Source of the DNA: Rhizobiales bacterium 65-79
Lineage (GTDB): Bacteria; Pseudomonadota; Alphaproteobacteria; Rhizobiales; Rhizobiaceae
Length of the DNA: 64,000 nt
Assembly: GCA_001896885.1 (NCBI GenBank)
Contig: MKRJ01000018.1
Span: 124,001-188,000 of the forward strand
Reading direction: 5' to 3'
Numbering within the stretch: the stretch's first letter is position 1; each line of letters starts with the position of its first letter. The translations under genes and the position numbers were made by a program. Shown here in pieces: positions 1 to 9,425 of the stretch. The notes below the pieces were generated by a model. It made no database searches. It was not told the DNA's origin and was given only the letters and a program-made list of their open reading frames with translations.

Positions 1-1
1 C

Positions 2-373
2 GTCTACGGCCAGAACGGCATCACACAGGGCGCCGGCACGCTCGGCGATTCGGTCATGCGCGCGGCGGGGCTGAAGAACCTCGCCGCCGAACTCGGATAT
101 GCCGGCATGGTCCCCTTCCCGCTCGAACTCCTGATCGAGCACCGACCGGATATCGTTATCCTGCCTCGGCAGCTTTCGACGGCTCCTTCGCTCGCCGACC
201 TCACCTTGAAGGACCCTGCGCTGCGCGCGCTGAAAGGCACCCGCTTCGGCCATTTCGTGCCGGAAGGCGCGTGGTCTTGCGGCGGGCCCTTCGTGCTTGA
301 GGCAGTGAAGGCGCTGGCCAAGGTAAGGCAGCAAGTCTCGCCCTGCCCTTCTTCCGGAGCGCCGACGCAATGA
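2..373 (+). CDS. ABC transporter periplasmic substrate-binding protein, 3' part (iron-chelate/cobalamin type)
   Basis: Only the last 123 residues are in the window; the reading frame is open from base 2 and ends at a TGA that overlaps the next start. The visible part reads as the C-terminal lobe of a BtuF/FecB-type (class III) binding protein: a 'GAGTLGDSVM..AAGLKNLA' stretch, then 'IEHRPDIVIL', then a final helix region. It would bind a metal chelate, haem or cobalamin in the periplasm and deliver it to the permease encoded next. The four-base ATGA overlap with the permease shows translational coupling. The ligand cannot be read from this fragment. Family assignment is good; substrate is unknown. 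Confidence 0.8.
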   Translation, partial: VYGQNGITQGAGTLGDSVMRAAGLKNLAAELGYAGMVPFPLELLIEHRPDIVILPRQLSTAPSLADLTLKDPALRALKGTRFGHFVPEGAWSCGGPFVLEAVKALAKVRQQVSPCPSSGAPTQ

Positions 374-1359
374 CACCGCTCCGGCTTAATCTCGCGCTCG
401 CGGCGCTGACGGCGGTCCTGTTCGTACTGTCGCTGCTGATCGGACCGGCGCATCTCGGTCCGGTCGCCTCCATCCGCGCGCTCGTCGCCGGCGGCGACGA
501 GGCGACCCGCATCATCATGCGCGAGATCAGGCTGCCGCGCGCCCTGCTCGGGCTCATGGTCGGCGCCTCGCTCGGCCTGTCGGGCGCGGTGCTTCAGGGT
601 TTCCTGCGCAACCCGCTCGCCGAGCCCGGCATCGTCGGCGTCTCGGCCATGGCTTCGCTCGGCGCGGTGATCATGTTCTACAGCGGCCTTGCCGGCGCGT
701 CGCTCTATGCCTTGCCGGCCGGCGCGCTCGCCGGCGCGTTCCTCGCCGTCATCGTGCTCCTCGCCATCGCCGCGCGCCATGGCTCGACGCTGACGCTGAT
801 TTTGTCCGGCGTGGCGCTGTCCAGCCTCGCCGCCGCGCTGACCTCGCTCGCGCTCAACCTCTCGCCCAATCCCTTCGCGAGCTACGAGATCATCTTCTGG
901 CTGCTCGGATCGCTGAAGGACCGGTCGATGACCCATGTCGCGATCGCCCTGCCACTGATCGCGGCCGGAGGCGCGCTTCTCGCCACCACCGGCCGCGCGC
1001 TCGACGCCTTCTCGCTCGGCGAGGAAGGCGCGGAAAGCCTCGGCATCGACCGCAGGCGCACGCGCCTTTTCGTCATCGTCGGAACCGCGCTCGCCGTCGG
1101 GGCGGGCACCGCCGTCACCGGCGCAATCAGCTTCGTCGGGCTGGTCGTGCCCCATATGCTGCGGCCGCTGACCAACCGCATGCCATCCAGCCTGCTTCTG
1201 CCCAGCGCCATGGGCGGGGCCGCGCTGCTGCTCGCCGCCGACATCGTCGCGCGGACCGCCGTCCGCGCGGGCGAACTCAATGTCGGCGTGGTGACGGCGC
1301 TGATCGGCGCGCCGTTCTTCCTGTGGCTCATCGTCCGCTCGCGCCGGGAGATCTTCTGA
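370..1359 (+). CDS. FecCD-family ABC transporter permease
   Basis: A 329-residue polytopic inner-membrane protein of the FecCD/BtuC family, the usual length for these ten-helix permeases. Visible hallmarks are the N-terminal 'REIRLPRALLGLMVGASLG' block with 'GAVLQGFLRNPLAEPGIVG', the cytoplasmic coupling-loop region 'GEEGAESLGID', and the 'GAISFVGLVVPHMLR' segment that contacts the ATPase. It moves the iron-chelate or cobalamin-type ligand from the binding protein into the cytoplasm. The ATG overlaps the binding-protein stop by four bases, and its own TGA shares one base with the ATPase start. Substrate is not determined by sequence. Confidence 0.9.
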   Translation: MTPLRLNLALAALTAVLFVLSLLIGPAHLGPVASIRALVAGGDEATRIIMREIRLPRALLGLMVGASLGLSGAVLQGFLRNPLAEPGIVGVSAMASLGAVIMFYSGLAGASLYALPAGALAGAFLAVIVLLAIAARHGSTLTLILSGVALSSLAAALTSLALNLSPNPFASYEIIFWLLGSLKDRSMTHVAIALPLIAAGGALLATTGRALDAFSLGEEGAESLGIDRRRTRLFVIVGTALAVGAGTAVTGAISFVGLVVPHMLRPLTNRMPSSLLLPSAMGGAALLLAADIVARTAVRAGELNVGVVTALIGAPFFLWLIVRSRREIF

Positions 1360-2153
1360 TGATCGAGGCGCGAAACCTCTCCGTCGATCTCTCCAGCCGC
1401 CGCGTGGTAAGCGGCATCAGCTTGGGGCTCGTTCCGGGCACGATCACCGGCGTGCTCGGGCCGAACGGCGCCGGCAAGTCGACGCTGATGCGGGCGCTCG
1501 CCGGGCAGATTGCCAGCACCGGCAGCATCGCGGTCGATGGCCGCGAATTGGCCTCGCTTTCCTTTGCCGAGCGCGCACGGCTCGTCGCCCATCTGCCGCA
1601 GGCGCGCATCATAAGCTGGCCGCTTACAGTCCGGGATCTGGTCGGCCTTGGACGCATGCCCTGGCAGGGTGTCAGCCGCGCCTTCTCGAACGGCGACCGG
1701 GCGCTCTGCACCGAAGCCATGGAGATGATGGATGTCGCCGGCCTTGCCGAGCGTCCGGCGACCGAGCTTTCCGGCGGCGAGCAGGCGCGCGTCCTTGCCG
1801 CCCGCGCCATCGCCCAGGATACGCCGGTACTGCTCGCCGACGAGCCCGCATCCGGCCTCGACCCGGCGCACCAGATGACGATGATGGCAGGCCTGAGGAA
1901 GCTTGCGGCCAAGGGCCGAACGCTGCTCGTCTCGCTGCACGATCTGACACTCGCCGCTCGCTGGTGCGACCGCATCCTCCTGATGAAGGAGGGCAGGCTG
2001 GTTGCCGAAGGCGCGCCGGCGGACGTGCTCACGGCCGAGCGGCTCGGCGAGGTGTTCGGCATCCTCGCCCATATCGATCACGACGCGGGCGGGATGATCC
2101 TGGCGCCGGTGGCGCTGGCCGGCGGTACGGCTCACCGCGAGGCGCGCCCATGA
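1359..2153 (+). CDS. Iron-chelate/cobalamin ABC transporter ATP-binding protein
   Basis: A 264-residue ATPase of the FecE/BtuD/HmuV type. It shows Walker A GPNGAGKST near residue 36, signature LSGGEQARV, Walker B 'VLLADEPASGLD' and a switch-region His in 'LVSLHDLTLA'. It powers uptake through the permease encoded upstream. I chose ATG 1359, which overlaps the permease stop as TGATG; the frame extends upstream to 1323, but that would bury it in the permease gene. The stop overlaps the tonB-like start, so binding protein, permease, ATPase and TonB form one operon. Confidence 0.9.
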   Translation: MIEARNLSVDLSSRRVVSGISLGLVPGTITGVLGPNGAGKSTLMRALAGQIASTGSIAVDGRELASLSFAERARLVAHLPQARIISWPLTVRDLVGLGRMPWQGVSRAFSNGDRALCTEAMEMMDVAGLAERPATELSGGEQARVLAARAIAQDTPVLLADEPASGLDPAHQMTMMAGLRKLAAKGRTLLVSLHDLTLAARWCDRILLMKEGRLVAEGAPADVLTAERLGEVFGILAHIDHDAGGMILAPVALAGGTAHREARP

Positions 2154-3634
2154 ATCACTGGCCCAGCTTCGAGCCGTTCGGGAGTGCGGGCGAAAGCGGC
2201 AGGTTCCTTGCCCTTTGGTCCTCCGTCGTGCCGGACGAGGATCCGGAAAAAATAGAAGCGGCCGTTCCGGTCGAGCCGGAGACATCGGCCGCGGCGGCGG
2301 CGCAATCGCCTGTTCCGCCCGCCGTCGATCCGGCCGACCAGGCGGCGCGGCCGACTGCGGCGCGCGGCGCGCGCTTCTCGCCCCTGCTTCTGTTTGGCTC
2401 GCTCGCCGTTCATGCCGCGGCGATCGCGCTTACCGCGCATTTCCTGACCCCGCCCGGCGTCGAGGCCGAGACCGACGCCGTGTCGGTCGAGATCGTGGTG
2501 GACGCAACGCCGAACCCCAACACCGATCCTTCGCTGGCCGGCGAAGCGGCGGCCGAGGCCGACACGACTAGAGACAAGGCGCACCAGGTCCGCACCGAGG
2601 CCAAGCCCCAGGAAGCCAGGGCCGAACAGCCCTCCCCCCCCCCGGCCGAGAAGAAACCGGAAACGGCCAAGGCCTCAACCGACGAGACGCCAGCCGCGAG
2701 CCCTGAGACGCAATCAGGCGATACGGCCGTCGTCCTGCCGATGCCGGCGTTTTCTCTGCCCGCCACGCCACCGGACATCAAGATGCCTCCTCAGGCGGAG
2801 GAGTCCGTGGCAACCCGCACAGAGGTGCCGCTACCGGCGTTTTCGTTGCCGCAGACCCCGCCGGCCATCGAGACTCCGAAGGTCCTGGCTACGCCGCAAG
2901 CGGCCGAAATTCAGGTCCCGCAGCCCTCTCTCGTCCTGCCCAATACCCCGCCGAAAGTGGAGATCGAAAAGCCGGCGCCGATGAGTCCGGATATAGTGGC
3001 GAAGGCCGTGCCGGCTCCTGCCCTCAAGCTGCCGGACGCGCCGCCGCCGATTACGAACGACGCGGAGCCACCGCTCGCGCTGCCCGACGAAGCGCCCCTG
3101 CCTGCGCCGGCACCGGATGAGCCGGAGCCGGCGGCGAAAGCCGACAAGGCAACGGCGATCAAGGAGACCCCGACAGCCGTCCGGGAGAAGCAGGAAGCGA
3201 GGAGGAATGCGCGTCCCGAACCCGATGAGCATTCGGCCACACGCGCGCCACGTCCGGAGCGCCGCGCATCCGATCGCAGTTCTTCCGCCGGCGTCGGCGA
3301 CGCGGCCGGGCGCGGCTCCGTCGCCTCGCGCGGCGGGGCCAGCGCCGGCGAGAAAGCCGCGTACGCGGCCCGGCTGAACAGCCATTTGCAGCGCTTCCAG
3401 CGCTATCCGGCCGAAGCGCAGCGCGACGGCATCTCCGGTTCGACGCGCATGGCGATCACGATCGACCGCGGCGGCCGCCTCCTTTCCTCGCGGCTCGCCG
3501 GCAGTTCGGGTTCCGCGATCCTGGACGAGGCGGCAAAAGCGACCGTTTCGCGCGCCTCCCCCTATCCGCCGCCCCCGGACGGCGTCGGCGGCCGCACGCT
3601 CACCTTCGCCGCGACCATCCGCTTCCGCAGATAG
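2150..3634 (+). CDS. TonB family energy transducer with long proline-rich spacer
   Basis: A 494-residue TonB-like protein, about twice the length of E. coli TonB. Start ATG 2150 overlaps the ATPase stop as ATGA. Residues 1-75 are an unusually long cytoplasmic segment. Residues 77-98 form the single membrane helix and contain S84-x3-H88, matching the conserved Ser/His pair of TonB. Residues 105-390 are a Pro/Ala/Glu-rich periplasmic spacer with recurring 'PAFSLP.TPP', 'LVLPNTPP' and 'LKLPDAPP' units. Residues about 400-494 form the TonB C-terminal fold ('RYPAEAQRDGISG'). It should couple proton motive force to an outer-membrane receptor serving the upstream importer. No receptor gene is in view. 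Confidence 0.88.
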   Translation: MNHWPSFEPFGSAGESGRFLALWSSVVPDEDPEKIEAAVPVEPETSAAAAAQSPVPPAVDPADQAARPTAARGARFSPLLLFGSLAVHAAAIALTAHFLTPPGVEAETDAVSVEIVVDATPNPNTDPSLAGEAAAEADTTRDKAHQVRTEAKPQEARAEQPSPPPAEKKPETAKASTDETPAASPETQSGDTAVVLPMPAFSLPATPPDIKMPPQAEESVATRTEVPLPAFSLPQTPPAIETPKVLATPQAAEIQVPQPSLVLPNTPPKVEIEKPAPMSPDIVAKAVPAPALKLPDAPPPITNDAEPPLALPDEAPLPAPAPDEPEPAAKADKATAIKETPTAVREKQEARRNARPEPDEHSATRAPRPERRASDRSSSAGVGDAAGRGSVASRGGASAGEKAAYAARLNSHLQRFQRYPAEAQRDGISGSTRMAITIDRGGRLLSSRLAGSSGSAILDEAAKATVSRASPYPPPPDGVGGRTLTFAATIRFRR

Positions 3635-3721
3635 TGGGCGCCTTTCACGCCATCCCTCGATTGACATCGCGGCCCGAACCTTCATCATCGCCCGGGGACG
3701 GCGGCAGCGTTGGAGGCAGGA

Positions 3722-6700
3722 ATGCGCGCGGCTAACGGCTTTTTCCTCTTTTTCGCAAGCCTTTTCCTGGTTCTGCCCGGACCCGCGCGGGCCGCCGAAA
3801 GCGCGCGCTCGATCGTCACGACCGATAATTCGGACTATTTCGGCTTCGACCTGCGCTCCGAGCAGAATTTCAGCCTCGATCAGTGCAAATCCGCTTGCCT
3901 CGCAGACCGTTCCTGCCGCGCCTTCACCTACAACTCGAAGGCGCGCTGGTGCTTCCTGAAATCGGATTACCGGAAGCTCAACCCGTTCAACGGCGCGGTC
4001 GCGGGCAAGGTCGTCCAGAACGGCGCGGGGCCGGACCTCGGTGCGCCCGCGACGCTCGATTTCCTGCCGAATTGGCTCGCCGACGAGGCCGTCAAATACC
4101 GCCAGAAGATCACGACCGCCAATCCCGCCCAGGATGAAGGATTGAACGCCCTCACCTCCCAGGCGGACGCGGCGATGTCGTCCGATCCGCGCTCGGCCAT
4201 GCAGAAATATGCGGACGCGCTCGCCACCGCGCCGGACGACAGCACTTTATGGACGAGCCTGGCCCGCGCGGCGCTGGCCGTGAAGCCGGCGAACGATACC
4301 GATGCCGGCGAACTCCACGGCAATGCGTCCTCCGCGGCCTACAACGCCTATCTCACCTCGCGCACGACCGGCGACCGCGCGGGCGCGCTCGCGGTCCTGG
4401 CGCCGGCGCTGGAGCAGCGGCAGGCGTTCCGCGCCGCCATCCAGACCTACGAGGCCAGCCTGGCGCTCGCACCGAACGCCGCCGTGAAGGCGGCCTATCT
4501 CGATCTCAAGGCGCGGAAGGGCTTCCGCATCGTCGGAAACACCGTCGATTCCGACAACCAGACGCCGCGCGTCTGCGCGCAGTTCTCCGACCCGTTGGTG
4601 AGGAGCGGCGTCGATTACGCGCCCTTCGTGACCGTCGACGGCCAGGCGCCGAAGGCGATCACCGCCGACGCCAAGCAAATCTGCGTCGAGGGACTGGAGC
4701 ACGGCAAGCGCTACCAGGTCACCTTCCGCGCCGGATTGCCGGCGGCGATCGGCGAAACGCTGCAGAGCCCCGTCGCACTCAATGTCTATGTGCGCGACCG
4801 CTCGCCCTACATCCGCTTCACGGGCGAGAACTTCATCCTGCCGGGCACGGCTCGCCACGGCATTCCACTGGTCTCGGTCAACACGAGTTCCGCCACCTTC
4901 AAGCTCTACCGGATCAACGACCGTTCGCTCGCCGAACTGGTGACGGGCTACCAGTTCCTCGACCAACTCGACCGGTACAGCGCCCAGAACATCGCCGACC
5001 AGACCGGCAATGCCGTGTGGCAAGGCACGATCGACATCGCCTCGGAGCTCAACAAGGAAGTGGTGACCAGTTTCCCCGTGGACGAGGCGCTGCCCACCCG
5101 CAAGCCCGGCATCTACATCCTGACCGCGACCCCGGCAGGCGCGGCGGAAAGCTACGATTCACAGGCGACCCAATGGTTTGTCGTCTCCGATATCGGCCTG
5201 TCGACCTTCGCGGGTCAGGACGGGCTCAATGTCTTCGTCCGTTCGCTCGGCACCGCCAAGCCGCTCGCCGGGGTCGAACTCAAGCTGATCGCCAAGAACA
5301 ACGAGGTGCTCGGCACCGCGAAGACGGACGCCGACGGCCATGCCGTCTTCACCGCCGGCCTGTCGCGCGGCGAAGGCGGCATGACGCCCGCCGTGCTGAC
5401 CGCGAGCAAGGACGGCGGCGATTTCGACTTCCTCGACATGACCAAGGCCGGCTTCGACCTTTCCGACCGGGGCGTCACCGGGCGTCCCTCGCCCGGCGCG
5501 CTCGACGTCTATGCGTGGACGGAGCGCGGCATCTACCGCGCCGGAGAGACGGTGCACGCGGCCGCTCTTGCCCGCGACGACGACGCGAAGGCGGTAGCGG
5601 ACCTGCCGCTGACCTTCATCTTCAGCCGGCCGGACGGCGTCGAGGACCGGCGCATCGTCAGCGACGCGGCCTCGCTCGGCGGCCGGGCCGTCGAGCTGGC
5701 GCTGTCGACGACCGCCATGCGCGGTACGTGGCACATGCGCATCTATACCGATCCGAAGAAGGATCCGGTGGCGGAGACGATGTTCCTGGTCGAGGACTTC
5801 GTGCCCGACCGCATCGAATTCGACATGGCCGCCGCCGGCGCGCTGCTCGTCCCCGGCCAGCCCTTTCCGGTCGACGTCGTGGGGCGCTTCCTCTACGGCG
5901 CGCCCGGCGCGGGACTTTCGCTGGAAGGCGAGGTCAATGTCACGACGAAACGCGACTGGAAGGCCTTCCCCGGCTACCAGTTCGGGCTCGCCGAAGAGGA
6001 GAACGCGGAAGCAACCGCCTATGATTTGAACGACCTGCCCGTCACCGACGAAGAGGGCAAATCTTCCTTCGACGTATCGCTCGACAACCTGCCCTCCACC
6101 ACAAGGCTGCTGAACGCCGAACTGGTCGTGCGCATGCGCGAAGGCAGCGGGCGCGCGGTGGAGCGCAAGCTCGAGCTCGACGTGAAGCCCGACGGCCCGC
6201 GTATCGGCATCAGGCCCGCCTCGGCCGACGGATCGGTGCCGGAGAATTCGGTGGCGAAGTTCAACGTCATCGCGGTCGATCCGGACGGCAGGAAGATCGA
6301 CATGCAGGGGCTGGACTGGTCGCTGGTCAAGCTTGTGCGCAACTATCAATGGTACCGCGACGGCAGCTCCTGGCGCTATGAACCGATCGATGTCACGCAG
6401 AAGGTGGCGAACGGCCATGTCGATGTCTCGGCGAACGCCGAGGCATCGATCTCCGCCCCGGTCGGCTGGGGCCGCTACCGGCTGGAGGTGACGAGTCCGG
6501 CGGCGGACGGCCCGGCCTCCAGCGTCGAGTTCGACGCCGGCTGGTATGTCGCGGCCTCGACAACCGAGACGCCGGACGCGCTGGAGATCGCGCTCGACAA
6601 GGACAGCTACCATGTCGGCGACACCGCGCATCTGAAGATATCCCCGCGCTTCGCCGGCGAAGTGCTGGTGACCGTCGGCGGCGACCGGCTGCTCGACACG

Positions 6701-9202
6701 AAGACGGCGTCGGTTCCAGCGGGAGGGACGACGGTCGATCTTCCCGTCAAGGACGAATGGGGCGCCGGCACTTACGTGACGGCGACGCTCTACCGGCCCG
6801 GCGAAGCGCAGGCTTCACGCATGCCGATGCGCGCCATCGGCGTCGAATGGCTGAAGATCGACCCGGGCGAGCGCAAGCTCGACGTCTCGCTGGAGACGCC
6901 GGCCAAGGTCATGCCGCGCGCGCCGCTGACGATCCCCGTCAAGCTCGGCGGGCTGCAGCCCGGCGAGGAAGCCTATGTGACGGTCGCCGCCGTCGATGTC
7001 GGCATCCTGAACCTCACCCGCTACACGCCGCCCGATCCCGACGGCTGGTATTACGGCCAGCGGCGGCTCGGCCTCGAAATCCGCGACATCTACGGCAAGC
7101 TGATCGACGGCTCGGCCGGCGTCATGGGCCGCATCCGCACCGGCGGCGACGGCGCGCAGATGGCGTCGGAAGGCTCGCCGCCCACACAGAAGCTCGTCGC
7201 CTTCTTCGCCGGCCCGGTGAAGGTCGACAATGACGGCCGCGCCGTCGTCTCCTTCGACCTGCCGCAGTTCAACGGCACGGTTCGGGTCATGGCAACGGCC
7301 TGGTCGAAGACGGCCGTCGGCCATGCCTCGTCCGACGTGATCGTGCGCGACCCGGTCGTCGTAACCGCCGGGCTGCCGCGTTTCATGGCGCCCGGCGACA
7401 CGGCCCTGATGCGGCTCGACATCGCCAACACGGATGGCCCGGCCGGCGACTACACGCTGTCGGTCGAGACTGGGGGCAAGGTTTCGGCCGGCCAGATTTC
7501 GGCGCAGAAGGTGACGCTTGCCGCGGGCGGGCGCACGACAGTTACAGTGCCGCTCACGGCGAAATCGATCGGCGAGGCGGACGTGCATGTAAAACTTTCC
7601 CACGCCGGCGGCCTGACGATCGCGCAGGACCTGACCTTCCCGGTCAGGCTGGGGGAGATGCCGGTGACGACACGCCGTGTCATCAGCCTTGCCGCCAATG
7701 GCGGCAGCCTGAAAATCGACAGGGAACTGCTTGCGGCGAGCCTGCTCGACGGCGCCTCGGTCTCGATCGGCGTCTCGAATTCGGCGGCGCTCGATATTCC
7801 CTCGCTTCTGATGACGCTCGACCGCTATCCCTATGGCTGCGCCGAGCAGACGACCAGCCGCGCGCTGCCGCTGCTCTATGTCAGCCAGCTTTCGACGGCG
7901 GCCGGCATGCCGGTCGATGCCGACCTGCACAAGCGTATCCAGGATGCGATCTACCGCGTGCTGAACGACCAGTCCTCGTCCGGCAGCTTCGGCCTGTGGG
8001 GACCGGGCTCGGGCGATCTCTGGCTCGACGCCTATGTCAGCGATTTCCTGACCAGGGCGCGCGAGCAGGGTTTCGACGTGCCTGACGTGGCGATGCGGCA
8101 GGCGCTCGACAATCTGCAGAACACGCTTTCCTACAGCAACGACCTGAAGGAGCATTCGACAGAGATCGCCTATGCGCTCTATGTCCTGGCACGCAACCAT
8201 CGCGCCTCGATGGGCGATTTGCGCTACTACGCCGACACGCAGATGAGCGCCTTCCGGAACCCGATGGCGCGGGCGCAGATCGGGGCTAGCCTGGCGCTTT
8301 ACGGCGACAGCCAGCGGGCGGACCGCGCCTTCGCCTCGGCCTTCCAGCTTGCCCAGGCCCCGGCGACGGCGCCGGACGACTCGCGCGCCGACTACGGCTC
8401 GAGGTTGCGCGACGGCGCCGCCATGCTGGCACTGGCCGCGGAGACGAAGCCCGCGCCTTCCCTGATCCCGGCCATGATCAGGCTGGTGACGGCGGAACGC
8501 GCCGACGAGCGGTACAAGGACGGCCATACCAGCACGCAGGAAGAAGCCTGGCTGCTTCTGGCCGCCCGCGCCATCAAGGCCGGTACAGAGGCGATATCGC
8601 TGGATATCGACGGCACGGCGCATTCGGGCCCGTTCGCGGAGCGCGTCAGCGGCGTGGAACTGCAGGACCATCCGGTGACGGTCACCAATCGCGGCGGCCA
8701 CGCCGTCGATGCGGTCGTCACCTCGGTCGCCGCGCCCCGGCAGCCGCTGCCGGCCGGCGGCAACGGCTTCTCGATCACGCGCACCTATTATACGCTCGAC
8801 GGCCAGGAAGCCGACGTGACGGAGGCGAAGCAGAACGAACGCTTCGTCGTCGTCCTCAAGGCGACCGAACTCAACGACTGGCCCTCGCGCGTGCTGGTCA
8901 CGGACCTGCTGCCCGCCGGCTTCGAGATCGACAATCCGGGTCTCGTCGGCAGCGCCCAGCTTTCCAATTTCGATTGGCTGGGCAGCACCGAGGCCGCGCA
9001 TACGGAGTTCCGCGACGACCGCTTCGTGGCCGCCTTCAACCGCGCCACCGGCGACGACCGTGCCATGACGCTCGCCTATGTGGTGCGCGCGGTGACGCCG
9101 GGCGTCTATACGCTGCCGGCGGCGACGATCGAGGACATGTACCGCCCGCAATATTCGGCGCGCACGGCCACCGGCAGGATGGAGGTGAAGGCGGCGCGGT
9201 AG
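3722..9202 (+). CDS. Bacterial alpha-2-macroglobulin-like protein with N-terminal PAN/apple domain
   Basis: A 1826-residue secreted protein related to E. coli YfhM/ECAM, a periplasmic protease trap thought to work with PBP1C. Residues 1-24 are a signal peptide ending 'GPARA'. Residues 35-85 carry a PAN/apple-like module with Cys55, 59, 65 and 77. Macroglobulin domains follow. The thioester motif CAEQ is at residues 1373-1376 (C1373), so covalent trapping should be possible, and helices of the thioester domain follow. I preferred ATG 3722 because GGAGG lies directly upstream; TTG 3710 is the alternative. Unlike the E. coli protein there is no lipobox Cys, so it should be soluble in the periplasm. 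pbpC follows on the same strand, as in many proteobacteria. Confidence 0.92.
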   Translation: MRAANGFFLFFASLFLVLPGPARAAESARSIVTTDNSDYFGFDLRSEQNFSLDQCKSACLADRSCRAFTYNSKARWCFLKSDYRKLNPFNGAVAGKVVQNGAGPDLGAPATLDFLPNWLADEAVKYRQKITTANPAQDEGLNALTSQADAAMSSDPRSAMQKYADALATAPDDSTLWTSLARAALAVKPANDTDAGELHGNASSAAYNAYLTSRTTGDRAGALAVLAPALEQRQAFRAAIQTYEASLALAPNAAVKAAYLDLKARKGFRIVGNTVDSDNQTPRVCAQFSDPLVRSGVDYAPFVTVDGQAPKAITADAKQICVEGLEHGKRYQVTFRAGLPAAIGETLQSPVALNVYVRDRSPYIRFTGENFILPGTARHGIPLVSVNTSSATFKLYRINDRSLAELVTGYQFLDQLDRYSAQNIADQTGNAVWQGTIDIASELNKEVVTSFPVDEALPTRKPGIYILTATPAGAAESYDSQATQWFVVSDIGLSTFAGQDGLNVFVRSLGTAKPLAGVELKLIAKNNEVLGTAKTDADGHAVFTAGLSRGEGGMTPAVLTASKDGGDFDFLDMTKAGFDLSDRGVTGRPSPGALDVYAWTERGIYRAGETVHAAALARDDDAKAVADLPLTFIFSRPDGVEDRRIVSDAASLGGRAVELALSTTAMRGTWHMRIYTDPKKDPVAETMFLVEDFVPDRIEFDMAAAGALLVPGQPFPVDVVGRFLYGAPGAGLSLEGEVNVTTKRDWKAFPGYQFGLAEEENAEATAYDLNDLPVTDEEGKSSFDVSLDNLPSTTRLLNAELVVRMREGSGRAVERKLELDVKPDGPRIGIRPASADGSVPENSVAKFNVIAVDPDGRKIDMQGLDWSLVKLVRNYQWYRDGSSWRYEPIDVTQKVANGHVDVSANAEASISAPVGWGRYRLEVTSPAADGPASSVEFDAGWYVAASTTETPDALEIALDKDSYHVGDTAHLKISPRFAGEVLVTVGGDRLLDTKTASVPAGGTTVDLPVKDEWGAGTYVTATLYRPGEAQASRMPMRAIGVEWLKIDPGERKLDVSLETPAKVMPRAPLTIPVKLGGLQPGEEAYVTVAAVDVGILNLTRYTPPDPDGWYYGQRRLGLEIRDIYGKLIDGSAGVMGRIRTGGDGAQMASEGSPPTQKLVAFFAGPVKVDNDGRAVVSFDLPQFNGTVRVMATAWSKTAVGHASSDVIVRDPVVVTAGLPRFMAPGDTALMRLDIANTDGPAGDYTLSVETGGKVSAGQISAQKVTLAAGGRTTVTVPLTAKSIGEADVHVKLSHAGGLTIAQDLTFPVRLGEMPVTTRRVISLAANGGSLKIDRELLAASLLDGASVSIGVSNSAALDIPSLLMTLDRYPYGCAEQTTSRALPLLYVSQLSTAAGMPVDADLHKRIQDAIYRVLNDQSSSGSFGLWGPGSGDLWLDAYVSDFLTRAREQGFDVPDVAMRQALDNLQNTLSYSNDLKEHSTEIAYALYVLARNHRASMGDLRYYADTQMSAFRNPMARAQIGASLALYGDSQRADRAFASAFQLAQAPATAPDDSRADYGSRLRDGAAMLALAAETKPAPSLIPAMIRLVTAERADERYKDGHTSTQEEAWLLLAARAIKAGTEAISLDIDGTAHSGPFAERVSGVELQDHPVTVTNRGGHAVDAVVTSVAAPRQPLPAGGNGFSITRTYYTLDGQEADVTEAKQNERFVVVLKATELNDWPSRVLVTDLLPAGFEIDNPGLVGSAQLSNFDWLGSTEAAHTEFRDDRFVAAFNRATGDDRAMTLAYVVRAVTPGVYTLPAATIEDMYRPQYSARTATGRMEVKAAR

Positions 9203-9236
9203 AGATGAAGTCTTGGTGGGCTGATATGTCCGCTTT

Positions 9237-9396
9237 CACCCCCCTCTGTCCTGCCGGACATCTCCCCCTCAAGGGGGGAGATCGGCTAGCACCCCCGCCT
9301 GCTCCCATTTTGCCGGGGGTGGCGATTGGCCGATGCTCCGATGAAGTCCGATCTCCCCCCTTGAGGGGGAGATGTCCGGCAGGACAGAGGGGGGTG
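9237..9396. repeat. Perfect 49-nt inverted repeat between macroglobulin gene and pbpC
   Basis: Bases 9237-9285 and 9348-9396 are exact reverse complements over 49 nt, separated by 62 nt. Each arm has its own inner palindrome (CTCCCC..TTGA..GGGGAG). The element fills most of the 223-nt gap between two genes that normally act together. It resembles the CTCCCC-type intergenic palindromes of Rhizobiales. It could act as a transcription attenuator or be a mobile miniature element. No poly-T tract supports simple intrinsic termination. Confidence 0.9.
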
Positions 9397-9425
9397 CAGC
9401 CGATATCGGATATGGGCGCGGCCAC

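Noticed and set aside
4-1155. Minus-strand open frame of 383 codons across the ABC importer genes
   Set aside because: Extremely Arg/Glu/Gly-rich sequence without domain features; the plus strand has clear transporter motifs.
2750-3120. CRISPR-like or tandem repeat in the tonB-like gene
   Set aside because: The recurrences are degenerate protein-level Pro-rich units, not regular DNA repeats with spacers.
6815-9151. Minus-strand open frame of 778 codons opposite the macroglobulin gene
   Set aside because: Low-complexity, Arg-rich shadow; the plus-strand gene has a thioester motif and signal peptide.
9237-9396. Insertion sequence between macroglobulin gene and pbpC
   Set aside because: No transposase reading frame; only 160 bp, so a palindromic repeat is the safer call.
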